Assembly: GCF_000613445.1 (NCBI RefSeq)
Contig: NZ_BAIZ01000011.1
Location: 19,408 to 83,407, forward strand
Direction of reading: 5' to 3'
Length of the DNA stretch: 64,000 nt
From: Hoylesella shahii DSM 15611 = JCM 12083
GTDB taxonomy: Bacteria; Bacteroidota; Bacteroidia; Bacteroidales; Bacteroidaceae
A model generated the notes under the pieces. That model did not search any database. It saw only the letters and a program-made list of their open reading frames with translations, and was not told where the DNA came from. A program made the translations under genes and the position numbers. This document shows positions 51,114 through 59,505 of this stretch, piece by piece. The stretch's first letter is position 1; every line of letters begins with the position of its first letter.

Positions 51114-54100
51114 TTACATTGTTATCTGCTTGGTGATGATAGTCTTGCGCTCGTTGCCAATCTTCATCGTGATGTTAAGGGGCATGGTTGCGGGCAAGTG
51201 GGTTATGCTCCATTCGTAGGGAAAGGCCATGCGCTCGTCCATCTCTGACTTCGCGCTACCTGCTTGGCAGGTTAAACTGGCCGAGTAGCCTTTTGTTAAG
51301 GGGCTGTCTATGTATCCATAGAGCGAATCCCAGCCAAAAGGCGACCGTATGCGGAAGAGATATAGCCTGTGGCTTGGGTCAAGTTGCACCATCTTAAACC
51401 CATTGCTAATGGGCGAAAAGGAGTAAGTTGGCAGCGATTTAGCCAAGGGCAACGACACGAACGTTATGCCCTTGGGCGCGATAGTGGCGGTAAGTGCGTT
51501 TTGGTTCAGGACATGTTCTTCGCTCACAACCGAGTTAGTTTGTGCAAAGTAGTGCTCGGTGGCCGTCCCGTTAGGCGATACCAGCGGCGTGTTTAAGCGC
51601 AAGCTTACGTTCAGGGTGCTATCTTTCTCGTTCATCAGAATGAGCCAAAGGTTGTTGGCAGACACTGCCGAGAGCCAGTTTACGTCGGTTGAAGATAGCC
51701 TCAACATGTCTTGTGGCATATAAAGTTGTGCGTCGCGGTCGTGCAGTATGTAGCCTTTCTCGCCGCCATACACCCTGTTGTTGAACCACACGAAACCTTC
51801 TTGCTTACCATAAGGAAAGCCAATAGCCCCCTTAGAGCGTTGTGTTGCCTCGGTAAGTAGGTAATCTAGCACGAAGCTGAGGTGCGAGGGGATGTGGTGA
51901 TAGTAGAGAGAAGTGACGTCGGGACCTTTGTAAGGATAAACCGAATCCAGTGGGAGGTCGGTGTAGCCAGCGGCATAATAACCAGGATAAGAGGCGAAAC
52001 GCCCAATAACGGCGTTGCGCGCATACGTCTCGAACAAGCTGTTGCCACACAAACCGCTAAGCCGCAAGAGCGAAGGTGCCCATGTCGACATGAAGGTATG
52101 GTTGATATTGCCCTCGCGGTTGAAGAAGGTCATGGGCTGTTCAAACCCCAGTCCTACGGGCGAAAGCGTGTGTTGGGCCACCTTTTTCTCGCTTACATCG
52201 CCCATTTTGCGCGGATAGCCCAGCTTGTAAGGCTTGTCTTTCTTCCAAAAAACATTGGCATTGCCCACATATTTGCCGCCTTGATGGATGAGGATGGTGT
52301 CGTTGCCGATAGGGGGATAAGTGCGGATGCCCGCGATAGTGAAGTGTGCGGCGTAGGCCGAGGCCGCAAGTAAGGCCTTGTCTTTGCATACATCATAGAG
52401 GTCGAGCAGGTCGAACCACTGCGGATAAGCCTGCGCATGGTAGAACATCCACGGCAAAATGGGCTTCGAGGGGTTGTTGTATAAGGCGGTATGCAGTTCG
52501 TGGTTGGCCCCAATGGTGGCTTTCACCAACCATTTGTCTGCTTTTGTGAGTCGAAAGGCGGCCAAGTCGTCTGCCCAAGTTTGGTCTACGCCATAGCCTT
52601 TGCTGTATCTAGGTTTGCCTTCGGGCATGGCAATGTCGGCCAGCCACGGGTTGTTATGGCCCAAAAGTCGGTGTAGTGCCTCGAAGTGAGCCGTGTTGTA
52701 TTGCGACCCAAAGGGCGAGAACGTGTTCATTGGGGTTTGTGTTTGCGGGTCGTTTGCTTGTGGGTAGCCCCATCTGAAGCCCTTTCGCGAGAGCATGTAC
52801 TCGATGGCGGGCAGGGCACGTGTTGTGTATAACTGTTCGTCGTGGGTAACGACGGCGGCCGAAACCAGTGCCAAAGGTGCGGCCTGAACTACTTCCGTGC
52901 GTACGTTTGGGTTGCTTTCGATGTCTAGAAAACCCCTCATGGCGGCATCCCAGCCTGCTGCCTCATCGTTCTTTATTAGGTTGATGGTGTGGAAAACGGC
53001 ATCGGTGAGCGGTGTTGTTTGTACTCTGTAATCGCGAACAGCAAACACACTGTCAGACAGGTATTGCAAGGTGTTGTGCCATTGCAGCGGCAATAGCCCC
53101 AGTTTGAAATGGGCTGTAAGTTTTTCGCCTTTCTTTTTATACGAGTCTTTTTCTCCCAATATGGGCCAAAAGGCCACGGGTTGCACCTGGTTGGCTGCGT
53201 TTTTAAGTGATAAGCCCATGTCGTATATGCCCCAATTGCGTTTCAGATGTTGGGGGTTGGGTGCCAAGAAACAGCTTAGGTTGCCGGTCTCGACGATGCT
53301 AACGGGCTGTGGCGTGAGGGTGATAGGCAAGAGATTGGGGGTGGCTGGCAGGCGTTTGAACTGGTAAAGGGGTGAAAGCAGAACATTCGTTACCGCGTTT
53401 TCTGCCTGTGGCTGAAAGGCTTCGAAAGCCATACTGTAATATTGTGGCGTGCGTGTAACATATTCTAACTGCACGTCTATCACGTGGCTGTTGGCATGTA
53501 AAGTCCATGTGGAGGCTATTGTGTCGTTTTCGTTCGATGCGTACCATACGCGTAGCGTGTTTTGGCCAGCCTTTTCGTGGCGGAATATGTGCATTGGACA
53601 AACCTTACCTGCCAGAAAGGGGTTTTGCAAGTGGGCTTGCTCAAATACGGGATAGGTGTTGTTGCCCACGCGAAGCAATGGCGCTTGCCCGCCCGACCAT
53701 AGTGGAAAGATGGAGTTGTAGCCCAATTGGGGCCGTGCCGACTTAATGATGTATAAGCGGTTGTGGGGTTGGGGGCTGTCCCAGCTGCGCCATTGCCCCT
53801 TTGTGTGTACCGATATGTGTTGCACCAATTGGTTGTTTGCCGTATGAATACGAAGCTTTAACAGGCCGTTTGAGATTTCATCAACCACAGGCGAACTTGT
53901 GTTGAGCAAGGCAAGAGCGTTTTGGCCCATTGTTGTTAAGGGCTTTTCCAAGGGCGTGGGGATGGGTTGTATCTCGTATTTCGTAAGTTGTTTGTAGGTC
54001 ATTTGGTTGGGGTCGAGGCCTTCGTCGCGTGTAAACAGCACGGCATCAACACGCGCATAGTTGGCTGCCACATCGCAAGCCCGCAGCACATGCAGCCCTT

Positions 54101-54470
54101 TGTGCAGTTCAATGGTGCCTACCTGTTCCCAGTGATAACCCTCCCTGCCGTGTATGCCTTGCAGGGCAAGTTGCATGGTGTCTAGCATTAGGCGTGAAAT
54201 GCGGGTTCGTGGAGCCTTGGTTTGGAAGTCTTTCGTGCGACTCCAAAACACATAACGTCCGCTTTGAGGCACGTCCAACACCGTTGTGGCATGTGCAGCA
54301 CCGCTCCCGCCCGCCGTAACCATCAGCACGGCCTTATTGAAGGCTTCGACATCTTTCTCTACTTTCCAGCCGCCCACATACTGAAAGCGTTCTGCTTCCA
54401 GCATATAGGTTTGCCCTTTTAGTGGCAAGGCCAACCATAAAGTCAACAATAAAGCTACTGTCTTTGCCAT
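51114..54470 (-). CDS. Large uncharacterised secreted protein (1,118 aa), related to the 817-aa protein
   Basis: Signal peptide (VALLLTLWLALPLKGQ). Residues about 22-155 form a carbohydrate-binding-like beta-sandwich (EAERFQYVGGWKVEKDVEAF; GRYVFWSRTKDFQTKAPRTR). The centre (about 190-500) is beta rich. Residues about 520-960 are helical with hairpin-like repeats, suggesting an alpha/alpha toroid (VVQAAPLALVSAAVVTHDEQ; LSRKGFRWGYPQANDPQTQT). Near the end is DYLLTEATQRSKGAIGFPYG, clearly related to DYLVAEAELRSKGRISFPRG in the 817-residue protein. A C-terminal beta domain closes it. I do not recognise a named family; an alpha/alpha-barrel glycosidase, lyase or epimerase is possible. It sits between array 2 and SusC. 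Confidence 0.72.
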   Translation of the reverse strand: MAKTVALLLTLWLALPLKGQTYMLEAERFQYVGGWKVEKDVEAFNKAVLMVTAGGSGAAHATTVLDVPQSGRYVFWSRTKDFQTKAPRTRISRLMLDTMQLALQGIHGREGYHWEQVGTIELHKGLHVLRACDVAANYARVDAVLFTRDEGLDPNQMTYKQLTKYEIQPIPTPLEKPLTTMGQNALALLNTSSPVVDEISNGLLKLRIHTANNQLVQHISVHTKGQWRSWDSPQPHNRLYIIKSARPQLGYNSIFPLWSGGQAPLLRVGNNTYPVFEQAHLQNPFLAGKVCPMHIFRHEKAGQNTLRVWYASNENDTIASTWTLHANSHVIDVQLEYVTRTPQYYSMAFEAFQPQAENAVTNVLLSPLYQFKRLPATPNLLPITLTPQPVSIVETGNLSCFLAPNPQHLKRNWGIYDMGLSLKNAANQVQPVAFWPILGEKDSYKKKGEKLTAHFKLGLLPLQWHNTLQYLSDSVFAVRDYRVQTTPLTDAVFHTINLIKNDEAAGWDAAMRGFLDIESNPNVRTEVVQAAPLALVSAAVVTHDEQLYTTRALPAIEYMLSRKGFRWGYPQANDPQTQTPMNTFSPFGSQYNTAHFEALHRLLGHNNPWLADIAMPEGKPRYSKGYGVDQTWADDLAAFRLTKADKWLVKATIGANHELHTALYNNPSKPILPWMFYHAQAYPQWFDLLDLYDVCKDKALLAASAYAAHFTIAGIRTYPPIGNDTILIHQGGKYVGNANVFWKKDKPYKLGYPRKMGDVSEKKVAQHTLSPVGLGFEQPMTFFNREGNINHTFMSTWAPSLLRLSGLCGNSLFETYARNAVIGRFASYPGYYAAGYTDLPLDSVYPYKGPDVTSLYYHHIPSHLSFVLDYLLTEATQRSKGAIGFPYGKQEGFVWFNNRVYGGEKGYILHDRDAQLYMPQDMLRLSSTDVNWLSAVSANNLWLILMNEKDSTLNVSLRLNTPLVSPNGTATEHYFAQTNSVVSEEHVLNQNALTATIAPKGITFVSLPLAKSLPTYSFSPISNGFKMVQLDPSHRLYLFRIRSPFGWDSLYGYIDSPLTKGYSASLTCQAGSAKSEMDERMAFPYEWSITHLPATMPLNITMKIGNERKTIITKQITM

Positions 54471-54544
54471 AACACAACTTATTTCATTTTAAAAGAAATG
54501 GTTATTAGGTGTTTATTTGCCAGCAAGTTGTAAGCAACCTGTCT

Positions 54545-54651
54545 GTACAAAGCCCCTTGTAGGGGGGCTACAAGCGTGTTGTAGTGCCAGTACAAGTGCC
54601 TTGTAGCGCCAGTACAAGCCTTTTGTAGTGCCGCTACAAGCCCCTTTGTAG
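54545..54651. repeat. 107-bp palindrome array 2 (same architecture as array 1)
   Basis: Half-site GTACAA (54545-54550), 6-base spacer, four 17-bp units at 54557, 54579, 54601 and 54623, 6-base spacer, half-site TTGTAG (54646-54651). Units read TTGTAG-N5-CTACAA or -GTACAA with 5-base spacers and 22-bp period. Total length and every spacing equal array 1, while the N5 loops and spacers differ. It lies 74 bp ahead of the 1,118-residue protein gene and 94 bp past the 817-residue gene. Confidence 0.92.
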
Positions 54652-54745
54652 TGGGGCGTGTGCATGCGGCCGTAAGGCACTTAAAGGCAATTGCTATGTA
54701 AACCTAACGTCTTTTTATTGTAATTTCAAAGCCATTTTGTTTGGG

Positions 54746-57199
54746 CTATATGTTTTTTAACTTCACAATCTCGATGCCAAAGGGTGGCACTAGGCCCGCT
54801 TTCAAACACTGCCCACTGGCGTTTGTTAGGCGCATTTGTGTAGGGCGATTGGTACTGTTCATAACGATGGCATAGCCATGACTGCCTTTTGTGGAACGTG
54901 CAACAAGCAATTCGAGGTTGGCATTGTGGCACGAAAGGCTGTCGTTGCCAATGGTTAGTTCAACGTTTTCGCCGTCGATAGTGCCAGCAGAGAAACCCAG
55001 AACCTTGTGTGGCCCAACTTTTGGCGTTACGAAACCTCGCGGAAAGGATATGCGCCCCTTGCTGCGCAGCTCGGCTTCGGCCACAAGGTAGTCGGTTAGC
55101 CAGCCCAATTGCCACCATGCATGTTGCGGATAGGGTAAGGCAACCTTGTTGAAATGTGCCCAATAATAGGCTGCAATGCCCGATTCGGGTTCAACAAAGC
55201 GGTCGCGGCCATTGGCTGCGGCGCGTGCCATGTCGAGGAAAAGCACATCGCCCGTTTGTTGATAAAGCCTGACGAACATGCCCGCGAAGCTTGAAAGGAG
55301 GATTGGGCCTTGCGGATTGGCCGACCCAATAACGCCGATATGTTCGCAAGCCAGTCCTGCTTGGGTGTATTGTAGGGGGTTGAGGCTGCGTCCTTCCTTA
55401 TCTTTAAGGGGAGTTACGTCGGCCGGATGGGTGTATATATAGGTGGTGAAATAGCGTGCCATGTCAAGAGCAGCATCTTTATAGCGCACATCGCCCGTTA
55501 GTTGGTGCATGTCGAGCAGTGCCTGAACCGACATGGCCGTGGCAAAATCGGGTGCAAAGCGCGTGTCGCCGCATACGCCAACCAAGGCAGTTGGGCGCAC
55601 GGCATGCGCTATAAACCAGTTGGCACCACGCATGGCGGCTTGCAAGTACTTGTCGTCGCCCAGCATTTTATAGGACACATACATGCCGTAGAACGTGGGA
55701 CGAAGGTCTTTTAGGTCGGGCAAGATGTCGGTTTCGTCTTTTAGGCTTACGCCCAAAGGCCAGCTGCCGTCTTGCCTTTGCATAGTCAGCAATAGGTTGG
55801 CCGATGTGCGCAGGCTTGCTCGCAGGGCGGTGTCGTTGGGCTCGAACAGCAGCATGTTGGCCACATCAATGAGCGAATAATAGGTAATGGCGATGGGTTC
55901 GATGTGTTCGCCCCATTCTTCCACCCAACGTTTGCTCTTCCACAAGAAGTATTGCCCTTGCGGTGCACCGGCGTATTTGCCTGTGGCAAACTGCTGTTTT
56001 AGTTTGAAATTGCGCACGTAGGGTAGCAGGTCGTTGGCCAAGGCCGTATCGTTGGCCATGCGCACCGTCATCCACATAGCCCCGTAGTCGGCGTTTTTCA
56101 TGGCATCGTTATTGGCGCCATGCACGCCTCCGCGATAATCTTGCGCACAGATAGGCACGCCTTCGCACTCTGCCTTGCGGAAAAGCTTTGTCGATTGGGT
56201 ACGCATATAGTGGTAAATTTTGTTTATGCGGGTTGTTAGCGGTTGTTCGTTGGTGGCCTTTCGCATGTCGTCAAAGCTGTACATACCATAAATAACCTGC
56301 TTATAAACGTCGTACCAGTTGTTTTTAGAGAGGATGATGCGATAGGCAAAATGCAGTTTTTGCCCTTTCTTTAATGCTGCCTTGGGTGTTCCTAGCACAG
56401 GATAATATAACTGGGGACTAAGTTTTCCCTCTACATCCATAGCACCATAGCCCACGTTCCATTGGGCATGCGTGTTCTCTCCGTTGAGGTAAGGCTTGCG
56501 CGGGAACTGCCTTTCGGGAGCTATGCCAATGGTTAAGTCCTGCGTTTGCAGGATAGACACGGGCGTTGTGGCGCACTTGTCTTGATATACAACGGGCTTG
56601 TTGGGCATTCCGTGTTCGTAAACGTAGGCCGAAACGAAGTCGGGGTTTATCCATTCGGCATGCACGTAACCGGGTATTACGGCCTTAAACCCCGTTTGGG
56701 GCTTGGCGATGGGTAGGCTTGGGGTGGACAACGAGTAGCAGCCATCTTGTTTTGGCACGAGGGTTTGGCTTACGAAGAGGGAGTTGCCGTTGACCGAGAA
56801 ACGCAGATACACATCGGCCCACTGGCTTTCGGCCTTTAATGTGAGCGGTTGGCGCGACAGAACATGATATGTTTGCAGCTTAACGTGCGTGCCGGCCGTG
56901 AGCAACGACACGTTGGTGATGTTGTTGAGCCATGCCCGCCGTGGGTAAATAAAGTTGTCTTCGATGAAATGTATGTTGTGCGTGGTTTTGAAAGTGTCGA
57001 TTACTTGCGGCTTAAAATCCGTGTCGGCAACGAACAGGTGCTGCCCGTTAAGGGGCAAACGCACCTGGCCGTGCGTGGTGGGCACAACCAAGGTGTTGTC
57101 GGTTGGGCGATAAACAATTTGCTTTGGCGTGCGTGCATGGAGCAAAGCACATGCAGAAAGCAACAGGCCTAGGGCTAGGGTAATGCTTCTTTGCGTCAT
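54746..57199 (-). CDS. Uncharacterised secreted alpha/alpha-toroid-like protein (817 aa)
   Basis: N-terminal signal (SITLALGLLLSACALLHAR); LSAC fits a lipobox, so it may be a lipoprotein. Residues about 28-290 are beta rich (EDNFIYPRRAWLNNITNVSL; GIAPERQFPRKPYLNGENTH). Residues about 300-690 are a helical toroid (GGVHGANNDAMKNADYGAMW; LLTMQRQDGSWPLGVSLKDE; AMSVQALLDMHQLTGDVRYK) with conserved His, Asp and Trp typical of (alpha/alpha)6 carbohydrate enzymes. QLGWLTDYLVAEAELRSKGR is shared with the 1,118-residue protein. The C-terminal 90 residues are a beta domain. It starts 2 bp after the FAD oxidoreductase stop, so the two are translationally linked. Family not recognised; glycosidase or lyase likely. 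Confidence 0.72.
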   Translation of the reverse strand: MTQRSITLALGLLLSACALLHARTPKQIVYRPTDNTLVVPTTHGQVRLPLNGQHLFVADTDFKPQVIDTFKTTHNIHFIEDNFIYPRRAWLNNITNVSLLTAGTHVKLQTYHVLSRQPLTLKAESQWADVYLRFSVNGNSLFVSQTLVPKQDGCYSLSTPSLPIAKPQTGFKAVIPGYVHAEWINPDFVSAYVYEHGMPNKPVVYQDKCATTPVSILQTQDLTIGIAPERQFPRKPYLNGENTHAQWNVGYGAMDVEGKLSPQLYYPVLGTPKAALKKGQKLHFAYRIILSKNNWYDVYKQVIYGMYSFDDMRKATNEQPLTTRINKIYHYMRTQSTKLFRKAECEGVPICAQDYRGGVHGANNDAMKNADYGAMWMTVRMANDTALANDLLPYVRNFKLKQQFATGKYAGAPQGQYFLWKSKRWVEEWGEHIEPIAITYYSLIDVANMLLFEPNDTALRASLRTSANLLLTMQRQDGSWPLGVSLKDETDILPDLKDLRPTFYGMYVSYKMLGDDKYLQAAMRGANWFIAHAVRPTALVGVCGDTRFAPDFATAMSVQALLDMHQLTGDVRYKDAALDMARYFTTYIYTHPADVTPLKDKEGRSLNPLQYTQAGLACEHIGVIGSANPQGPILLSSFAGMFVRLYQQTGDVLFLDMARAAANGRDRFVEPESGIAAYYWAHFNKVALPYPQHAWWQLGWLTDYLVAEAELRSKGRISFPRGFVTPKVGPHKVLGFSAGTIDGENVELTIGNDSLSCHNANLELLVARSTKGSHGYAIVMNSTNRPTQMRLTNASGQCLKAGLVPPFGIEIVKLKNI

Positions 57200-57201
57200 G
57201 A

Positions 57202-59505
57202 TTATATGAATTGAATGCCCATCAAGGCTACAGCCGCATTGGGCGAAGCGTTAGAGAGGCGTATTTCCAAATGGTTGGTGCTGATGCCTTGCCCCTCGAA
57301 CACCACATCTATCATGGCCTGATAGTTATTGGCAATGGTGATATGCGTGTTGGGCGAGGCAATAATCTCGATGCCGTTTACACATTGGGGCATGCGGTTG
57401 TCGGCGTGTCCCCATTGAACGGTTTCCATCGGATGGTCGTAATCCACGTCGGTAAACAGCTTAATGCCCTTTATCTGCCGTTCGTTTTCCCACGTAAAGG
57501 TTAGCGTGGGTTGCTTGTCGTGCAAGGCTGCAACCCATGCGTTGGGCTTGTTTACGGGTCGATAGGGCGGCGCAAGCAGGTTTTCGGGAGCGAAACAACG
57601 CAAACCGGGCGTTATTTTCATGGCGATGTTGTAGGCCTTTTCGCGCCTTTCGGGACACCAGAACTCAAAACTTTCTACGCCGATGTGGGCAGGCGGTTCT
57701 TGTTTGCCCCAATTGGACACGGCCGGAAGGCACTTGTTGAAGGTTGCCATTACACCGCTAACGATGCTGTTGCATGCTTGCAGTGCCACGTGTTCGTTCT
57801 TCATGAAGCACACAAAGGCGTAGCAGTCTGTTGGGATGTGGCATTTAAAGGCTAATGTAACCTCTTGTTCGCCCGCATGCAATGGCAGTTCAACGGTTTC
57901 TAACGTAAGGTCGGGGGTGTGATTAAAGGGCTTGCTGCTGATGCGTAGCTCCACTTTCAGGCTTGTTTCTTGGCCGGCTCGAAGCCAAAGGCCGATGTTG
58001 GGCATTGCACCTTTGCTTATCGGGAGCATCTGTGCTGCCGAATGCACCAGCGTTTTCCACTCGCCACTGGGCGGCAGCTGGTCTAAAACCAATGTAGACG
58101 ATGCTTTGATGGTGGCTGTTTGCAGAACGTTGTTGGCTATCTGCACATCGGTTTGCGGCAGGTAAACGCCATTGCGCGTGAGCAAGGTTTGCAATTTGGC
58201 CATGTGTTGCTCGTCCATCAGTTGGTCTGGCGTGCAATCGTGGTGTATGCAATATGCCGCGGCTGTTCCCACTGCTTCGCCACCAGCGGCGCAAGTGGCC
58301 ATCACTCGCGTTGAGGCGAAGGCCACATGGGTGGCGCTAATGATGCGCCCGGCCAGAAAAAGGTTGTCTAAATGCGGCGTGATGTAGCAGCGGTAGGGAA
58401 TGGGGTAGATGCCTTTGGCATGCCATTGCGTGCATGCTTTCTTCTCTTTGCTAAACACACCGTCGGCCGGATGCAGGTCGAGCGACCATCCGCCAAAGGC
58501 AACCGCATCGGGCTGCATGCGCTGTTCGATGATGTCTTGTTGGGTAAGCATGTAATAACCCACGAACCTTCTGCTCTCGCGTTTGCCCGGAATGGTGCCA
58601 GCCCACTCTAAGGTGAGGTTGCGCGACTCGGGAAAACGGCCAGAGTTTTTAATGTAATTCCAAATGCCGTACACCACACTGAGCAGCCGATATTTCACTT
58701 CTTCGGTATCTTTAATGGTGTCTAGTCGGCCTCCGTACTCAATCCACCAGTATTTGCAGCCTGCTTCTTTGGTTGAGAAATACTCGGGATTGTGTATCTT
58801 GTTGATGCTACTTTCCACTTCGTTGATGCTAAGTGCAAAATGTGGTGGCACATATTGCACGGGCTTTCCTGCATCTTTGATATAGAAGAAGATGGTGTGA
58901 CCCAGCTTTTCTCCGTATGTTTCTTTGTTGGGTGCGAACTTTTCGCCAAACTCTTCGGCATCTTCTGCCCCTTGCCGATACTGGGCTCCGGCCATGTAGG
59001 CCAACAGTCCGTCGCCCGTTGCATCACAAAACAGCTTTGCGTTAAAGACATAGCGAGTTTCGTTCTGTGGGTTATAAGCCGTTACACTGGCAATGTTACG
59101 CGAACCTTTTTTCTCAATGTCGTAGACCACGGTGTTGAGAAACAACGATATGTTCTTTTCGGCCAGCACCTTGTCTAGTAATACGGTGTCGAAGATAACG
59201 GGGTTTCCTTCCTTGTTGCGGTAGGTGTTTTCAACCAGTAATTCGTTTAGCAGACCACCTTCTCTTGCCCAGCGGTTGTTGTTGCCCATGTGTGATGTTG
59301 CGCCCAGCACCCATAGTCGCACTTCGCTTGATGCGTTTCCGCCCAGCACGGGTCGGTCTTGCACCAGCGCAACGCGAAGACCTTGGCGAGCGGCAGCTAT
59401 GGCAGCGCATACGCCAGCCATGCCTCCGCCTGCCACAAGCAGGTGGGTGTCGATGTGTTGAACGCGTTGTGTGCGCTTATTGTTTTCAAATAGTTCTTCA
59501 ATCAT
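57202..59505 (-). CDS. FAD-dependent oxidoreductase with C-terminal beta domain
   Basis: 767 residues, no signal peptide, so cytoplasmic unless exported otherwise. Residues about 20-50 are the FAD Rossmann motif (LLVAGGGMAGVCAAIAAARQ), followed by VLGGNASSEVRLWVLGATSH, a signature of the FAD_oxidored (succinate-dehydrogenase-like flavoprotein) family. The C-terminal FAD contact is DNLFLAGRIISATHVAFAST. Residues about 480-767 contain beta-sandwich-like regions. Members occur often in Bacteroidota glycan loci, but their reaction is mostly unassigned; sugar hydroxyl oxidation is plausible. It overlaps the symporter stop by 4 bp (ATGA) and is followed after 2 bp by the 817-residue protein, so all three are tightly coupled. 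Confidence 0.9.
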   Translation of the reverse strand: MIEELFENNKRTQRVQHIDTHLLVAGGGMAGVCAAIAAARQGLRVALVQDRPVLGGNASSEVRLWVLGATSHMGNNNRWAREGGLLNELLVENTYRNKEGNPVIFDTVLLDKVLAEKNISLFLNTVVYDIEKKGSRNIASVTAYNPQNETRYVFNAKLFCDATGDGLLAYMAGAQYRQGAEDAEEFGEKFAPNKETYGEKLGHTIFFYIKDAGKPVQYVPPHFALSINEVESSINKIHNPEYFSTKEAGCKYWWIEYGGRLDTIKDTEEVKYRLLSVVYGIWNYIKNSGRFPESRNLTLEWAGTIPGKRESRRFVGYYMLTQQDIIEQRMQPDAVAFGGWSLDLHPADGVFSKEKKACTQWHAKGIYPIPYRCYITPHLDNLFLAGRIISATHVAFASTRVMATCAAGGEAVGTAAAYCIHHDCTPDQLMDEQHMAKLQTLLTRNGVYLPQTDVQIANNVLQTATIKASSTLVLDQLPPSGEWKTLVHSAAQMLPISKGAMPNIGLWLRAGQETSLKVELRISSKPFNHTPDLTLETVELPLHAGEQEVTLAFKCHIPTDCYAFVCFMKNEHVALQACNSIVSGVMATFNKCLPAVSNWGKQEPPAHIGVESFEFWCPERREKAYNIAMKITPGLRCFAPENLLAPPYRPVNKPNAWVAALHDKQPTLTFTWENERQIKGIKLFTDVDYDHPMETVQWGHADNRMPQCVNGIEIIASPNTHITIANNYQAMIDVVFEGQGISTNHLEIRLSNASPNAAVALMGIQFI

